64,000 bases of DNA from positions 100,009,306-100,073,305 of the forward strand of contig NC_073695.1 of NCBI RefSeq assembly GCF_029784165.1. The letters run 5' to 3'. The number at the start of each line of letters is the position of its first letter. Position 1 is the first letter of the stretch. This DNA comes from Wyeomyia smithii (Eukaryota; Arthropoda; Insecta; Diptera; Culicidae). Below are positions 1 through 10,707 of this stretch, in pieces. Under the pieces are notes generated by a model. It had not been told where the DNA came from, did not search any database, and saw nothing but the letters and a program-made list of their open reading frames with translations. The position numbers and the translations under genes were made by a program.

Positions 1-1511
1 CGAACCAAAATACCTTCCTTTTGTAAGATGTTGAGCTTAAATTGATTATAATAAATCAAGCAAACTACAAAAGTATAACGAGCTCAAATCAAACATAGCT
101 TCAAAATAAAAATAAAAAATTATTGTAGTCCTACGTCAACTATGCGGTCGTGTCTTGGATACCACCCTCCTACTATTTTATTTTGTTTTTTTTTTCACCG
201 CGACTAATTAAATATTTGATCAGAGCGAAGTCTTCAGAAGAGTTTGAGATAAAAAATTTGGTTTCCCGAAAAAATGTACACCGCAGAAAAAATCTTTGTT
301 TAAAAAATTAGCTAAATATACTTATTTAATAAAATTTCTATTTTTTATGAAAACTACGAATTATTAGCTAAACATTGATGGGCATCATCATGGATAAATG
401 AGAGAGAAATTTAAATTTCAAAAATAAACCTATTTGTTCGATTGATATCTTCGGCAAAGTTGTAGACAGTGATTTGGTCCTTCCAGAAAAAAATAACACC
501 GTGAATGTTAGCTGAGCATTGATAGTTGTTTGAACTTGGAGTTTAAAAGGCTACAATGTTTTAACCAATTTTTTCTCTTTGTTCTCATTTCTTCATGATC
601 AGACAACAATCAATGTTTAGCTTACCTTTTTAAGTGAAATTGATAAAATAAAATATGAATAATTGAGATTATAATTTGAAATTTTAATTTTTGATTTTTG
701 ATTTAACTGTTTTTTTTTTCTTTTCAAGATTAGTCTATTTTTTCGGAAAGATGCAGTTATTATCCACAACTTTGCAGAAGTCATCCTACCGATTAAGCAA
801 ACCGTCCTGGCTCTAAAATAGTTTTTTTTTTAACAGTACCATTTTTACATAGGCCCATATCCAAAATGAGTCGAGAATAAAAGGAAACAACTAATGACAC
901 CTCTAGCCCTTTCAAACATCTGTACAAGGTGTCAGTCAATTGGTTGTCCGTTTTTTATGGAATTGAACTTACTTATTTGATAATGAAAATTAATAATAAT
1001 AATATAATGGGATTATAACAGTTGCGAAAAAATATCGGTAATTTAAACAGTAAAGACAGAAAATGGAAGGTACGATACTCTGAATTTATGAATCATGTTT
1101 AAAACATCGATTTGATGCAACGCAAACTCGATGTAACGTAACGAGTTGAAAACAAATTTCATTTCAACGAAAAATACCAGTATTTAAGACTACGCAATTT
1201 TGCAGCTCAATCTTCACATATTTCGAGAAGGCAAAACTTTTGAGCCCGAAATTTGGAAAGTTGATTTTCATCAGCACTTTACAGTTCCACAAGGTAGCAA
1301 CTTGGGACCGTTGCTGCTTACACTGTTATTCAATGACGCTTTCTTACTGCTCCCCATTGCTTGAAGACGTTGTACTGTGCACTCGAAAATGTTAACTTGA
1401 TTTGGTGCTCCCAACAACTAGTCTAAAATTTGCGACTTGAGCGAGTGCAAAAAAGATTCGTGCGGCTTGCTGTATGGAATCTTTCGTGGCGACCCTATTA
1501 ACATATCGTGA
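1..1511. other. AT-rich noncoding DNA, repeat debris
   Basis: I see no gene here. The sequence is AT-rich, with short low-complexity runs. Around 121-175 there is a motif (a CTACGTCA core followed by GCGGTCGTGTCTTGGAT) whose relatives recur near 17625, 28540 and 30205, so it probably belongs to a dispersed repeat. A phrase of the type GGCAAAGTTGTAGAC at about 450-480 resembles phrases inside the neighbouring palindromic element, again suggesting old repeat sequence. Confidence 0.5.
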
Positions 1512-1516
1512 CCGAT

Positions 1517-3141
1517 CACAGTGTTTTGTTTTGCTGATTTCGTGCGAAAAATTAATAGCGTCTTCAAATTTGATTTTAGTGATATACTTTATGCGGAAAA
1601 GTTTTTATGTTTTTATTGTGCTTCTTTTAAAATGTACGATTTAGTGATTAATTCACCTAGAAGTGATATGGAAAATTTATATTTTCAGGACAGTGAGATA
1701 GAAAGCTAGTGTCTTCAGAAAAATTGTGGCAAATGGTTTACTAGCAACTTTGTCGAAGGCGTTGGATTTCTATCTCTTATGGTAAAAAAGATATAAAAAG
1801 TTTTATATGCAAAGTTCACTGAAATCATAATTTTAAATATAACTTTTTTCCTGGATTTTCTACATATTTTATACCTTCTGCAAAATTATTAACCAAACAA
1901 AAAATACACCATTTTGCTGAACATTTAATCTAGCTATGGTTCAGAATAAAAAAGTTACTCAACCTTTAACGGTTTTTCAAGGGTTAGTTTAACTTCAAAT
2001 TACTCAGCCGTACGCAAAAATACGCAGATAACTTTATGATTTTCTAAAAGCATGTCTATTCTACTTCCAAAAGAATATAAAATAGTTTGTCTAATAGAGT
2101 CTTTTCGATTGTATCAATGAAAAAAATCTTTTGCATGAAAATTCTGACTTTAACAAATAACTATTTTTTTCTAAATATAGCGTTTTACAATATTCAGCAA
2201 AAATATAAATCCAATAAAATCGCGTAATTTTCTAGAAGGTCATAAAAATATAGAAAATCATGGGAAAGAGTTATAACAAAAAATATGAATTTTTGGTCAA
2301 AGTTCAACGCATGACATCATCTAAAGTGAATCAAAAATCGTATTTTTTCAGTTTATTCTTCGTTTTCTTCTCCACTGTTTTGTTCGAATTGAACGAGGAG
2401 AGTCTTAGCATTTGTGTTGGTGTGGCTTTACATATGTAACATATGTAAAAATATTTTTGCTGAATATTGTAGAACGCTCTATTTATAAATAAAAAAGTTA
2501 TTCGATAAAGTCAGAAATTTCATGCAAAAGTTTTTTTCATTGAAACAATCGAAAAGACTCTATTAGACAAATTATTTTATATTATTTTGGAAGTAGAATA
2601 GACATGCTTCCAGAAAATCATAAAGTTATGTGCGTTTTTTTGCGTACGGCTGAGTAATTTTAAGTTAAACTAACCCTTGAAAAACCGTTAAAGGTTGAGT
2701 AACTTTTTTATTTTGAACCATAGCTAGATCAAATGTTTAGCAAAAAGGAGTATTTCTGTTTGGTTAATAATTTTGCAGAAGGTATACAATATGTAGAAAA
2801 TCCAGGAAAAAAGTTATATTTAAAATTATGATTTCAGTGAACTTTGCATATAAAACTTTTTATATCTTTTTTACCATAAGAGATAGAAATCCAACACCTT
2901 CGACAAAGTTGCTAGTGAAACCATTTGCCACAACTTTTCTGAAGACACTAGCTGTCTATCTCACTGTCCTGAAAAAATAAATTTTCCATATCACTTCTAG
3001 GTGAATTAATCACTAAATTGTACATTTTAAAAGGAGCACAATAAAAAACATAAAAACTTTTCCGAATAAAGTATATCACTAAAATTGAATTTGAAGACGC
3101 TATTAATTTTTCGCACGAAATCAGCAGAATAAAACACTGTG
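1517..3141. mobile_element. Transib-like long palindromic non-autonomous transposon
   Basis: Two arms of about 700 bp (1517 to about 2215, and about 2445 to 3141) are inverted copies of each other with a spacer of about 230 bp. Both outer ends read CACAGTGTTTT. The element is flanked by a perfect 5-bp direct repeat CCGAT (1512-1516 and 3142-3146). A 5-bp target duplication with CACAGTG termini is the signature known for the Transib superfamily, the relatives of RAG1, whose ends resemble the V(D)J recombination heptamer. No transposase is encoded; a 62-codon reading frame in the left arm (1521-1709) has no recognisable domain. The superfamily call is inferred from ends and duplication length; the palindrome and direct repeat are seen directly. 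Confidence 0.75.
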
Positions 3142-3312
3142 CCGATGTTGTCTACTGTCGCAAAAATTCTAAATTCCAAAATCGACTTGCCAAAAATTCC
3201 TTCAAAATTGAGTTTCCGGGAGTCGCAACGTCTTCTTCGTTCTACTAAATTGCTGCAACCTAGTAAGCGTAATAATTTCGACCCGTTTTAACGACCCGTT
3301 AACTTACTTGCT

Positions 3313-3522
3313 CTCCAGCTGGTCTCGAGGTACGATGCTGGCCTAACAAACCAGTCGTCGTAGGTTCGAGTCTTGACTTGGGAGAGACTATTAGTGTCAG
3401 TAGGATCGTAGCGCTAGGCCAGCAATTGTCCTGTACACCTAACGGTTGGCTGTGAAGTCTGTGTATAGAAACAGAAGGTCAAGTTCCGAATCGGATTGTA
3501 GCACCAAGGCTTTTCTTTTTTA
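3313..3522 (+). mobile_element. tRNA-derived SINE
   Basis: The 5' part resembles a tRNA gene. An A-box-like stretch (TCTCGAGGTACGATGCTGG, about 3323-3341) is followed about 20 bp later by a B-box-like GGTTCGAGTCT (about 3363-3373), as in an internal RNA polymerase III promoter. A non-tRNA body of about 140 bp ends in CTTTTCTTTTTTAA. The short sequence ACTTGCT occurs both before (3306-3312) and after (3523-3529), which fits a target-site duplication. The layout matches tRNA-derived SINEs of culicine mosquitoes; the family name is not assigned. Confidence 0.7.
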
Positions 3523-3529
3523 ACTTGCT

Positions 3530-4430
3530 GCATACGAGAATTCTCCTAAGATCATTTAGATTTCGGCACACTGTCGCCGAAATTCGCAGACAAGTGCATA
3601 TTCATTAACACTGTTTTGTCAGAGCCTAACTTTTAACTTATGTTCACTTTAACCAGTATTTTTTCTAAGTTTTCCTTATATTTACTTATATTCACGCTGT
3701 TTCTTCTTTTTCCATAAACTTTGCTAACATGTTTGTTATTTTAGTCTCCTTTCATAAATTTTGTATTTTTCATGATTAGAATGAATAATATGAGAGAGGT
3801 TATGCTTTATGAATCAGTCATCACTATAAATACTTTTTTGCTGCTGTTTTGATGTATTTGTCCCCCATTTTCCTGTTTCGGAAAACTTCATTTTGAAAAT
3901 ATATTCTTTAGCTTTTATATTTCCACTTTTCCGTTGTTTCTTTTATTGCTATTTTTAGCATTGTTTTTTTTTTTTAATTCTGCATCGAAAGATTAAAATT
4001 TGATCGTCCTCTCCTGGTTTTGCGATATGTGTTTACTGTTATTTCTCGCCAATCGTGTGAAAAGGGCCCATGTACCATTTGTAAACAAGCCATTTTTCAT
4101 GTTGTGATTAATACAAGCAGAATCTATCCTTACAAATGAGAGTTATTTAAGAAGTTTTTTTTAATCAACCAATCTTATTTGTATGGGCAGATTAAGCTTG
4201 TATTCGTCAAAAACGTGAAATTGTGGCTTGTTTACATATGGCACATCAAAAATCTCGCCAAACATGTGACCATTGTTATCGATTGTATACGGGTGTATTG
4301 AAAAATGCTAGTGCAATAAAATAGTTCAATAGTGACAAATTAAGCGACAAAAGCTTCCAAGTGAGATTAATTTTGTACAAATCAGTTTATGAATATTTAT
4401 CAAAGGAGCAGGAACGTTCGAAATAAAACT
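3530..4430. other. AT-rich intergenic DNA
   Basis: No gene or conserved reading frame is seen. It contains the small inverted-repeat element listed separately (4070-4246). The phrase TCTCGCCAA followed by a TGTGA-type end occurs on both sides of that element (about 4044-4060 and 4253-4269). Confidence 0.5.
4070..4246. repeat. Small inverted-repeat element (MITE-like)
   Basis: Arms of 23 bp at 4070-4092 and 4224-4246 pair at 21 of 23 positions, sharing a TGTAAACAAGCCA core, around an AT-rich loop of about 130 bp. An imperfect direct repeat of about 17 bp flanks it. No coding capacity. It resembles a MITE, but the superfamily is unclear. Confidence 0.45.
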
Positions 4431-5560
4431 GTTACATTTTTGACCTTAATTGCAGCTTGAAACAAATAAAATTTCCTTTATCAGAGTTTGTGAATAAATC
4501 GCTAATATCCCCATTACAATAGATCTCGAAGTAAATATATCGCAAGCCAAGACCCGAGGTAAAATACTTTAGCATTAACACTGTCAACCCCAACTTTCGA
4601 CGCAATAGCAAACTATTTATTTCAATTCCCCGCCCCATCGCGAGCGTCGTCCGCCGCCTTTTACACAATCAACTCTATTCGTCAACTGATAGCGAAACTG
4701 CTTCGAAAACTGCATCTTGAACAATGCATTTGCACCGCACACCGCCTCCTCGCTTCCTTCCAGTGCTGTCCAGTAACAATCACAATCTGCGGCTGTGCTT
4801 ACTGTGTTATCAGTTATACAACAGTAAACTGAGTCTGAGTACCTTCCAGTTCGCGATCCGATTAGGGTGACCATGGACGGTCGGTTCGGTGCCACGCGCC
4901 ACAGCAGACAACCCTAGACTTGCACGCGAAGCAAATCTGTCCGGCTCGTGCGATCGCGTCCCACTGCCGCACGGCGCATCTTTCCTCCGGTAGGGCCGGT
5001 CAATCTGGCTGGGGTGACAAATAAACACACCATACCAATAAGGAAGTTTCTGTTCGTTTGATGGCGCTGGAACTGGGCTGATCGGCGTGCCCGTGTCTGG
5101 AAAGCCCGAAAATGCGTGCTTAGGCGTGCTTTCACTGTATATAAAATTCCTGTGTACTTTAATGTTTGACAGATCCAAGTTGAAGGGCATCGGCTCGTCG
5201 CGGCACGTGCGATCTTAAGCTGCTCTAAAGCCAGCAAAGATCTAGTACTACAGCCAGTGTACACGCGCTCCGGGTTGAGCTCAGCTGGGTAGATCCGCTT
5301 TTTTGTTGGGTAAACAATGCAATTGGCGATGCTGCCCAGCCAGCTGAGAGTGAGTTTGTTTGTTGATTCGGGCGTGAGACCGACCGCGGAAAACACTTAT
5401 AAGGCCTTCGAAAGGGCGGCTGGACGAACGATCGATGTATCTAATTATAAACATGCGATTTGATGGCGACAATTGATTTGGAATCACGTGATGGCGGGGT
5501 GTGAACGTTTCGTAGCTTTATCTGCCGTGCAAAGTCACTAGCTATTAATTGGTAGTTTTT
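4431..5560. other. GC-richer low-repeat region, possible minus-strand promoter
   Basis: Base composition is clearly more GC-rich than the surroundings and repeats are scarce. Overlapping open frames on the minus strand (for example 4810-5190 and 4914-5396) lie in different registers, show no domain, and look like consequences of composition. On the minus strand a TTATAAG motif at about 5397-5403 precedes a C- and A-rich stretch that could be a transcript leader. It may be regulatory or 5' untranslated sequence of Blimp-1 or of a divergent transcript; nothing proves transcription. Confidence 0.35.
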
Positions 5561-6540
5561 TTCAACGAAACAAATTATGTATTATTTTTGTTATTGGCAA
5601 ATGAGATTCACTCCGTTTGATAGAAGCAAAACTTCTAAGAATTCAAATATAAATCTTTCCTGGTATCAGTGTTTACCTGTAATTAAACTACCCTGCAATA
5701 GTTGCATTATAAACACTTCAACCGCCAATCTAGACCTACTGACGGTATCAGCTAAGTTGACCTTCTCAATGGACAATGCACATAACAATGGTTATGTTTT
5801 CTTTTTCACTCCCCACTCAATATTTCTTATCAAATAGAGTGGGGAAAAGTGAAATCAAATCCGATCCCTCCATCCACTTCTAAAAGATGAAGTCATTCTT
5901 GGCGGTGAAAAATATTGCTACTACTGTGGATAAATTTGGGCAAGGGGTGGCAGCTGCTAAGGATGGTGATACTAATCAATGAGCATTTCCATCGCCACCG
6001 CAGCCGCCGTCTGTACACTAGCGGAAGGGTTGTGCAAATAAAAAAGTGCATATGCATGCAGTTTTACGGCGGCAGCAGGTATCGTACACTGTCAACCGCA
6101 GGGTGAAGAGGAAGAAGCGCTGATATTTTCTAGCTCGCTTCCGCCACCGCCACCGTCACCGACATCGTAAATCTTATCGCTGCTTATGTATTGGTAGAAT
6201 TTAGGGGGTGGGTACTGGTAATTCTGGTATGAAGCGGGTAGATGGCACGCGCAAACGACGACGACGACGGCGACGACTGAAAACCGATCTTCCTAAAGCC
6301 GCCAACTTTCGGATGATCAGGATTGGCGGGGCGAGAGATGGCCGCCATGGCGGTCATCGCGTCATAAACTACTACAACCGAACTGCCGGCGGTGGTGGCG
6401 GCGACGGTGATGGGCTTCAACTGCGATTGAATAAAATAGTACAGGAATAGTTAGTGCACTCTGCTGCAACCTAGAGTGGTGGTAGTGAAAATTGTATGAT
6501 GTTTCCCTGTTTTTGCTCCCAACTATAATGAAGGGACTCG
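5561..6540. other. Noncoding DNA with CGA/CCG triplet runs
   Basis: Triplet-rich tracts of the CGACGA and CCGCCA types occur at about 6130-6160 and 6245-6290. They open short frames on both strands without recognisable domains. No gene is supported. The composition is like that of insect promoter-proximal DNA. Confidence 0.35.
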
Positions 6541-7184
6541 ACTAGCGCATCGAGAGCGAGTTCCTGCTCAGTTCTGAAAAAGAACGCGACCGTGAAACAG
6601 TGATTTCGAGATTCCTAATAAAGAATTGATTTGAACTTTTTTTTCTTCTCCGTTGGTCCACTAGTGTCCCGTAGTAGAAACAGTGTAGTGAGTCCCGGAG
6701 TAAACTGATCTCGGTGAAAAACGCTGAGAGTACTACAATAACGCAGAGAAAGAAGAAAAAAACATCACTAGCGAGTCTCCGGTCCTCAATGGAGCTTTTC
6801 GCACAAAGAAGATCTTCCGCCGCCATTGGGCTAGGACTAGTATTCTCAGCAGTCAACAGAAAAACCTCAATGAACCATTTATAGATATAGCGGAGGACGA
6901 AGAAACAAAAAAATTATAGTGCCGCCTCCCTCCCATAGTGCCATTGAGATACTATTCAAATGGAACTATTTTTAGCAAATTCGTTACTAATTATAGTGAA
7001 AGTTCATCCGGACGAAGTGCAAAACGGGAAGAATTTTTCCGCGCCATCCAATTAAATCCGGATTTGATCGAGAGTGAGAGTAGTGCCAGTTGTTTTTTGT
7101 TGTTTTTGTTTCGCGACCGATCCCCCATTGTTCCAAGTATCGATACGCCCCAAGCAACGCGAGGAGCCGCTCGGATAAGTAAGT
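6541..7184 (+). promoter_or_regulatory. Candidate transcription start and 5' UTR exon
   Basis: An arthropod-type initiator TCAGTT sits at 6568-6573. It is followed by about 600 bp rich in AGTG and GAAA words, typical of insect leader sequence, and then a perfect splice donor GTAAGT at 7179-7184 after GGATAA. If transcribed, this could be a noncoding first exon feeding the acceptor in front of the Blimp-1 start codon (34930-34931). No TATA box or good downstream promoter element is seen at the right spacing. This is a pattern-based suggestion only. Confidence 0.25.
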
Positions 7185-8250
7185 GTTAGCAAATATTGCA
7201 CCAGTCGTCTGCTGTACGCCCAAGTCCCTTCATAAAATCGCTTTCATTTTTTTCTCGCGTCATTTTCAACCGACTGGACTCGGCGCGCATTGCATTTTCA
7301 AGGTTACTGGAGTAGTCGGCAAAATCCTCATCCCACACCAGCGCCACCCATCAGCCCACCCACGCAAGCATACACACACTCACTCACACTGCATTGGCTC
7401 CGGCTGCAGTGGAAAACTATTTTTCACGCGCATTCCCAACCCGACAGCTGCAGGCAGCCCCACGAGTGAAAGAGTGAGAGAGAGAGAGCGCGCGCGGGTG
7501 CGAGCTATCCAAAAAGGGGGATGTGCAATTTGCATCCGCCGCCACCACCACCGCCAGCAGGCGAAATAAAAACAAGTCGCAATAAGTTGTGTGGCGGTCA
7601 CTGGAGCTCACAAACGACTACGCGTCTCCATTGTCAACGCGATGCACGAGAGGCACGTGTATCTAATATTTGTGAAGTTCTGAATAGAGCTGGATGATCC
7701 CGGTCGGCACTGGAGCAACTGTTCAAATAGGTTCACACAAAAACAAACGGCCGGCTCGCCGCTAGTGTCGTAGCCTTCGCTTTTAAAGCCCTTGCTATTG
7801 AGTGCGAGGGTCGGTTAGTGTATTAGTAGTATTATGGTTGCCAGAGTTGCACACCGCTCAATTCTGCATCGAAAGGGGTCGCTCTCAGATTGGATTTTTT
7901 TTCGTCATTTTCTTCGGTTATTGATTGTCGCCGCTTGTGCGATAAAATCGCAGTATGTATACATAGTGCATACATGGGACAGTTTTTGGGCTCCTCAACC
8001 TGCATCGGCCGGTGTGACGTAACACGTTTGCTGAATCGGAACTGAGTGGGTGGGTGGCAGAAAGTTGCGCAATCATCGAGTTTTGCAGGAAGAGTAAGGG
8101 GTGAATTTTGCGTGTGAGCTTCAAATTTAACGTTGTTCATTGTTTTTCGAGAGCATAATATTTCAATACAATAGAAAATTTTAATCACACAGGTAACGCA
8201 GACGAAAGTGAAATTAATTAACGTGTTGTGATTTTTATCCCTTCAGTATT
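7185..8250. other. GC-rich DNA with simple repeats, no supported gene
   Basis: It contains an ACACACTCACTCACAC-type stretch (about 7370-7390), a GAGAGAGAGCGCGCG tract (about 7475-7497) and a CCGCCACCACCACCGCC tract (about 7536-7556). Short frames in several registers overlap on both strands without domains. It may be intron or regulatory sequence of a long gene. Confidence 0.35.
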
Positions 8251-8903
8251 AAAGCCAGGTTGGTTTAGATTTCAAACAACTACGCAGAACAGATATATCG
8301 GCAAATCAATGTTAATGCCTATGAAGATAGTAAAAATGATAAAATATTTCTATTTTCTTAGTAATTTGAAACCTTACATAGAACTTAAATATTATTGATA
8401 TTGCAAAGTGAAAAAAATGTCGTTGATATCTTAAACTTAAAATTTTATTTAAACTTTATTTTTATTTTTTATTATATTTTAAACTTTAATATTTATCCAC
8501 GGAGGGGGAGGGGGGGGTCAAAATCGTTAACAATCTGTCCACGTGGTATGTGGATGGCCCCTGATAAAGTTTCACGTTAACACTTCGCTATTGATGTTTT
8601 ACCATGAAATATCGATGAGATAAATAGAATTATAAATCCCAAACTAAACTTTTTTTTCACCTTTCATACTGACAGCCAAGGACGTAAATATTTTACAAAC
8701 TAAATCTGAAACCTTTCTAGTCCATAATAACTTTACCACTCGTAATCATAATGTTGACTATAATAAATTTCAATAACTGCTGAATCCTAAAAATACTAAA
8801 TTTAATTTTTTTCGATCATTCGCGTGACAACTAAACATTTACAAATAAAGTCACCGAAGTAAACATAATTCTGCCAATCAACCGGTTAAGAAACTATGTT
8901 TAA
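8251..8903. other. AT-rich DNA with remnant of a G-run repeat
   Basis: No gene is seen. At about 8500-8565 a run GGAGGGGGAGGGGGGGGTC followed by a CCACGTGGT phrase resembles the end of a dispersed insect repeat. Confidence 0.35.
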
Positions 8904-8905
8904 TA

Positions 8906-9677
8906 CAGTGCTTTCTCGATTTTATCAACAGTCGTTTTTATCATTACTCGCCAAGTTCACGCTCGATTTTCTCACGCATTTTTTTCGGTTTTTATCTCGC
9001 TTTTACCAAAAAAAATTAAATCAAACATAATGCACTTCCAGTTGTAAAAAGGTGTATTCGAAACATCATTCCCACTTGTGCCATGTGTCCTTGCATATGT
9101 ATAGGTTTATGAACTCAATTTATTTGATCAATTTTCTGGGGGAACCAAGTGTCATATCTGTTACAATATATTTGTGTCATAATTTTGATAAAAATGAACC
9201 TTGAAATACGTATTTCATTGACTTTGGAGCAAAATTTACGTATTATTCGAGCAGTTGAGAAAGAAAATTATTTACAGCTCGAAAAGCCCTACAGTTTGGT
9301 GCTGATAAAACGCGGATTCAAAAATTATAAAATCTAGCGGTTCCACAATTTCACATAAACAAGCATTAGACTCTGCTAACTATGCTAAAGAATGGGCAGT
9401 ACAAATCATATTGATATTAGATGTATAATTGCCGTGAGAAAGTTCGCCAAATTTCTGTGGAGAAAAATATTATGAACTAACTTTAAATTTTTTATTTTTT
9501 TGTATCCTGAACTTATATTTCAATGAACTATGAAAGTGCATCATTTTTATTAAAAATATTATAAATATCAATAAAATCCAACACAAAAAATACATTTTTT
9601 ATCATTTCGCTAAACTCACGGTTTCGACAAATTCACGGTGAATTTTTTTTGACCGTGATAATATCGAAAAAGCACTG
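8906..9677 (+). mobile_element. pogo-like DNA transposon remnant
   Basis: Terminal inverted repeats begin CAGTGCTTTCTCGATTTTAT on the left (8906 onward) and CAGTGCTTTTTCGATATTAT, read from the opposite strand, on the right (ending 9677). The element is bounded by TA on both sides (8904-8905 and 9678-9679), as expected for Tc1/mariner/pogo. A short frame inside (9149-9337, + strand) carries SLTLEQNLRIIRAVEKENY, which resembles the start of the CENP-B/pogo helix-turn-helix DNA-binding domain. The rest of the transposase is missing, so this is a 772-bp internally deleted copy. Confidence 0.75.
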
Positions 9678-9679
9678 TA

Positions 9680-10301
9680 TTGTTTTTCTAGGCGCAAAAT
9701 TTCTTGTCTTGATCTTTTTATTCGCGCAAGTTTTGAGCTGATTTTTCACAAAAAAATGAATCATACAGAATAGAATCAGATTTGATGTTTTTCAAAATCT
9801 TCCGCCGCTACAAGTACAAGTAGGTAAGACGATACTATTTCAGTGATTTTTGCCAATCAAAGCATCGGTTAACGCATTCCTCCCTAGTGCTGCCATATGG
9901 CATCAGCTGACGTCTTAACTTAAATTACAGTTTAACAACTATATTTGAAATTTTCAATGACAAAACCACAGACTAACAGACCTAGCACTTCGAACAAATT
10001 TTCAATAAAATCATCGTTTGGATGATTCCAGTACTTTACATTAGTAACACTAGCACCATCTGCTGTCGTGTTCGCGCTGCGTCTCGTATTTCGACAACAG
10101 CGCCAGCGTTACTGCATGTATCAAATAGGGAACTTCAAAATATGTATGAGATTGTATGACAGCGCCACAGACGACGTTGTCGCGCGATGACTGTTATTCG
10201 GTTGAAAATTTGATGAACGTTTTTTTGTGGCGATGGAGCTGGGTTCCAGTGTTACGTTAGTCAGTGATAAAACTATTTAATACGGTTGGAGAACAGATCG
10301 G
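9680..10301. other. Noncoding DNA, possible degenerate repeat
   Basis: No coding signal. GTAACACTAG (about 10044) and the inverted phrase CCAGTGTTAC (about 10245) face each other across about 200 bp containing two CAGCGCCA words. This may be an old inverted-repeat element, but no target duplication is visible. Confidence 0.3.
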
Positions 10302-10309
10302 TTTCCAAT

Positions 10310-10699
10310 CAGGAATGCCACATATACAGATTAATCTGTATTTTACCAATTTTTAAGCCGAAAAAACGTCACAGAATTTATATATACAGATAAACAGATT
10401 TTCGTCAAAAAGTACAGATTTACAAATCTTCCAAAATTGACATTAACTTTGATGAATACTTCAAATTTTAAAGCAATAAATATTAAGTATATTGAATATT
10501 TCAATTCCTCACACGTTTCAAAAACTGATTTTGTGTTGGATTTTGAATATGTATTGGTCTTTGTATAAGTACATAGCATGAAAACTCAAAAAAATATAAA
10601 GTTCACTATGTTTAGATTTTTCTATAGATATTTTTGTTCCGGATACAGATGCTCAGATTATTTTCAAAGGAAAATACATATTTTAATGTGGAAACCCTC
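10310..10699. mobile_element. Degenerate hAT-type MITE with ACAGAT repeats
   Basis: The left end reads CAGGAATGCCACAT. The right end is a degenerate inverted match, ATGTGGAAACCCTC, at exactly the expected length. Flanking octamers TTTCCAAT (10302-10309) and TTCCCAAT (10700-10707) agree at 7 of 8 positions, fitting a hAT 8-bp target duplication. Several ACAGATT words lie inside the ends. Non-coding and apparently old. It shares its design with the elements at 16572 and 58178. Confidence 0.55.
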
Positions 10700-10707
10700 T
10701 TCCCAAT

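Noticed and set aside
3313..3385. Functional tRNA gene
   Set aside because: A and B boxes are present, but no complete cloverleaf could be drawn, and the sequence continues into a SINE body with a tail and flanking duplication.
4810..5396. Overlapping minus-strand frames of 126 and 160 codons
   Set aside because: They overlap in different registers, lack any known motif and lie in a GC-rich patch where long chance frames are expected.
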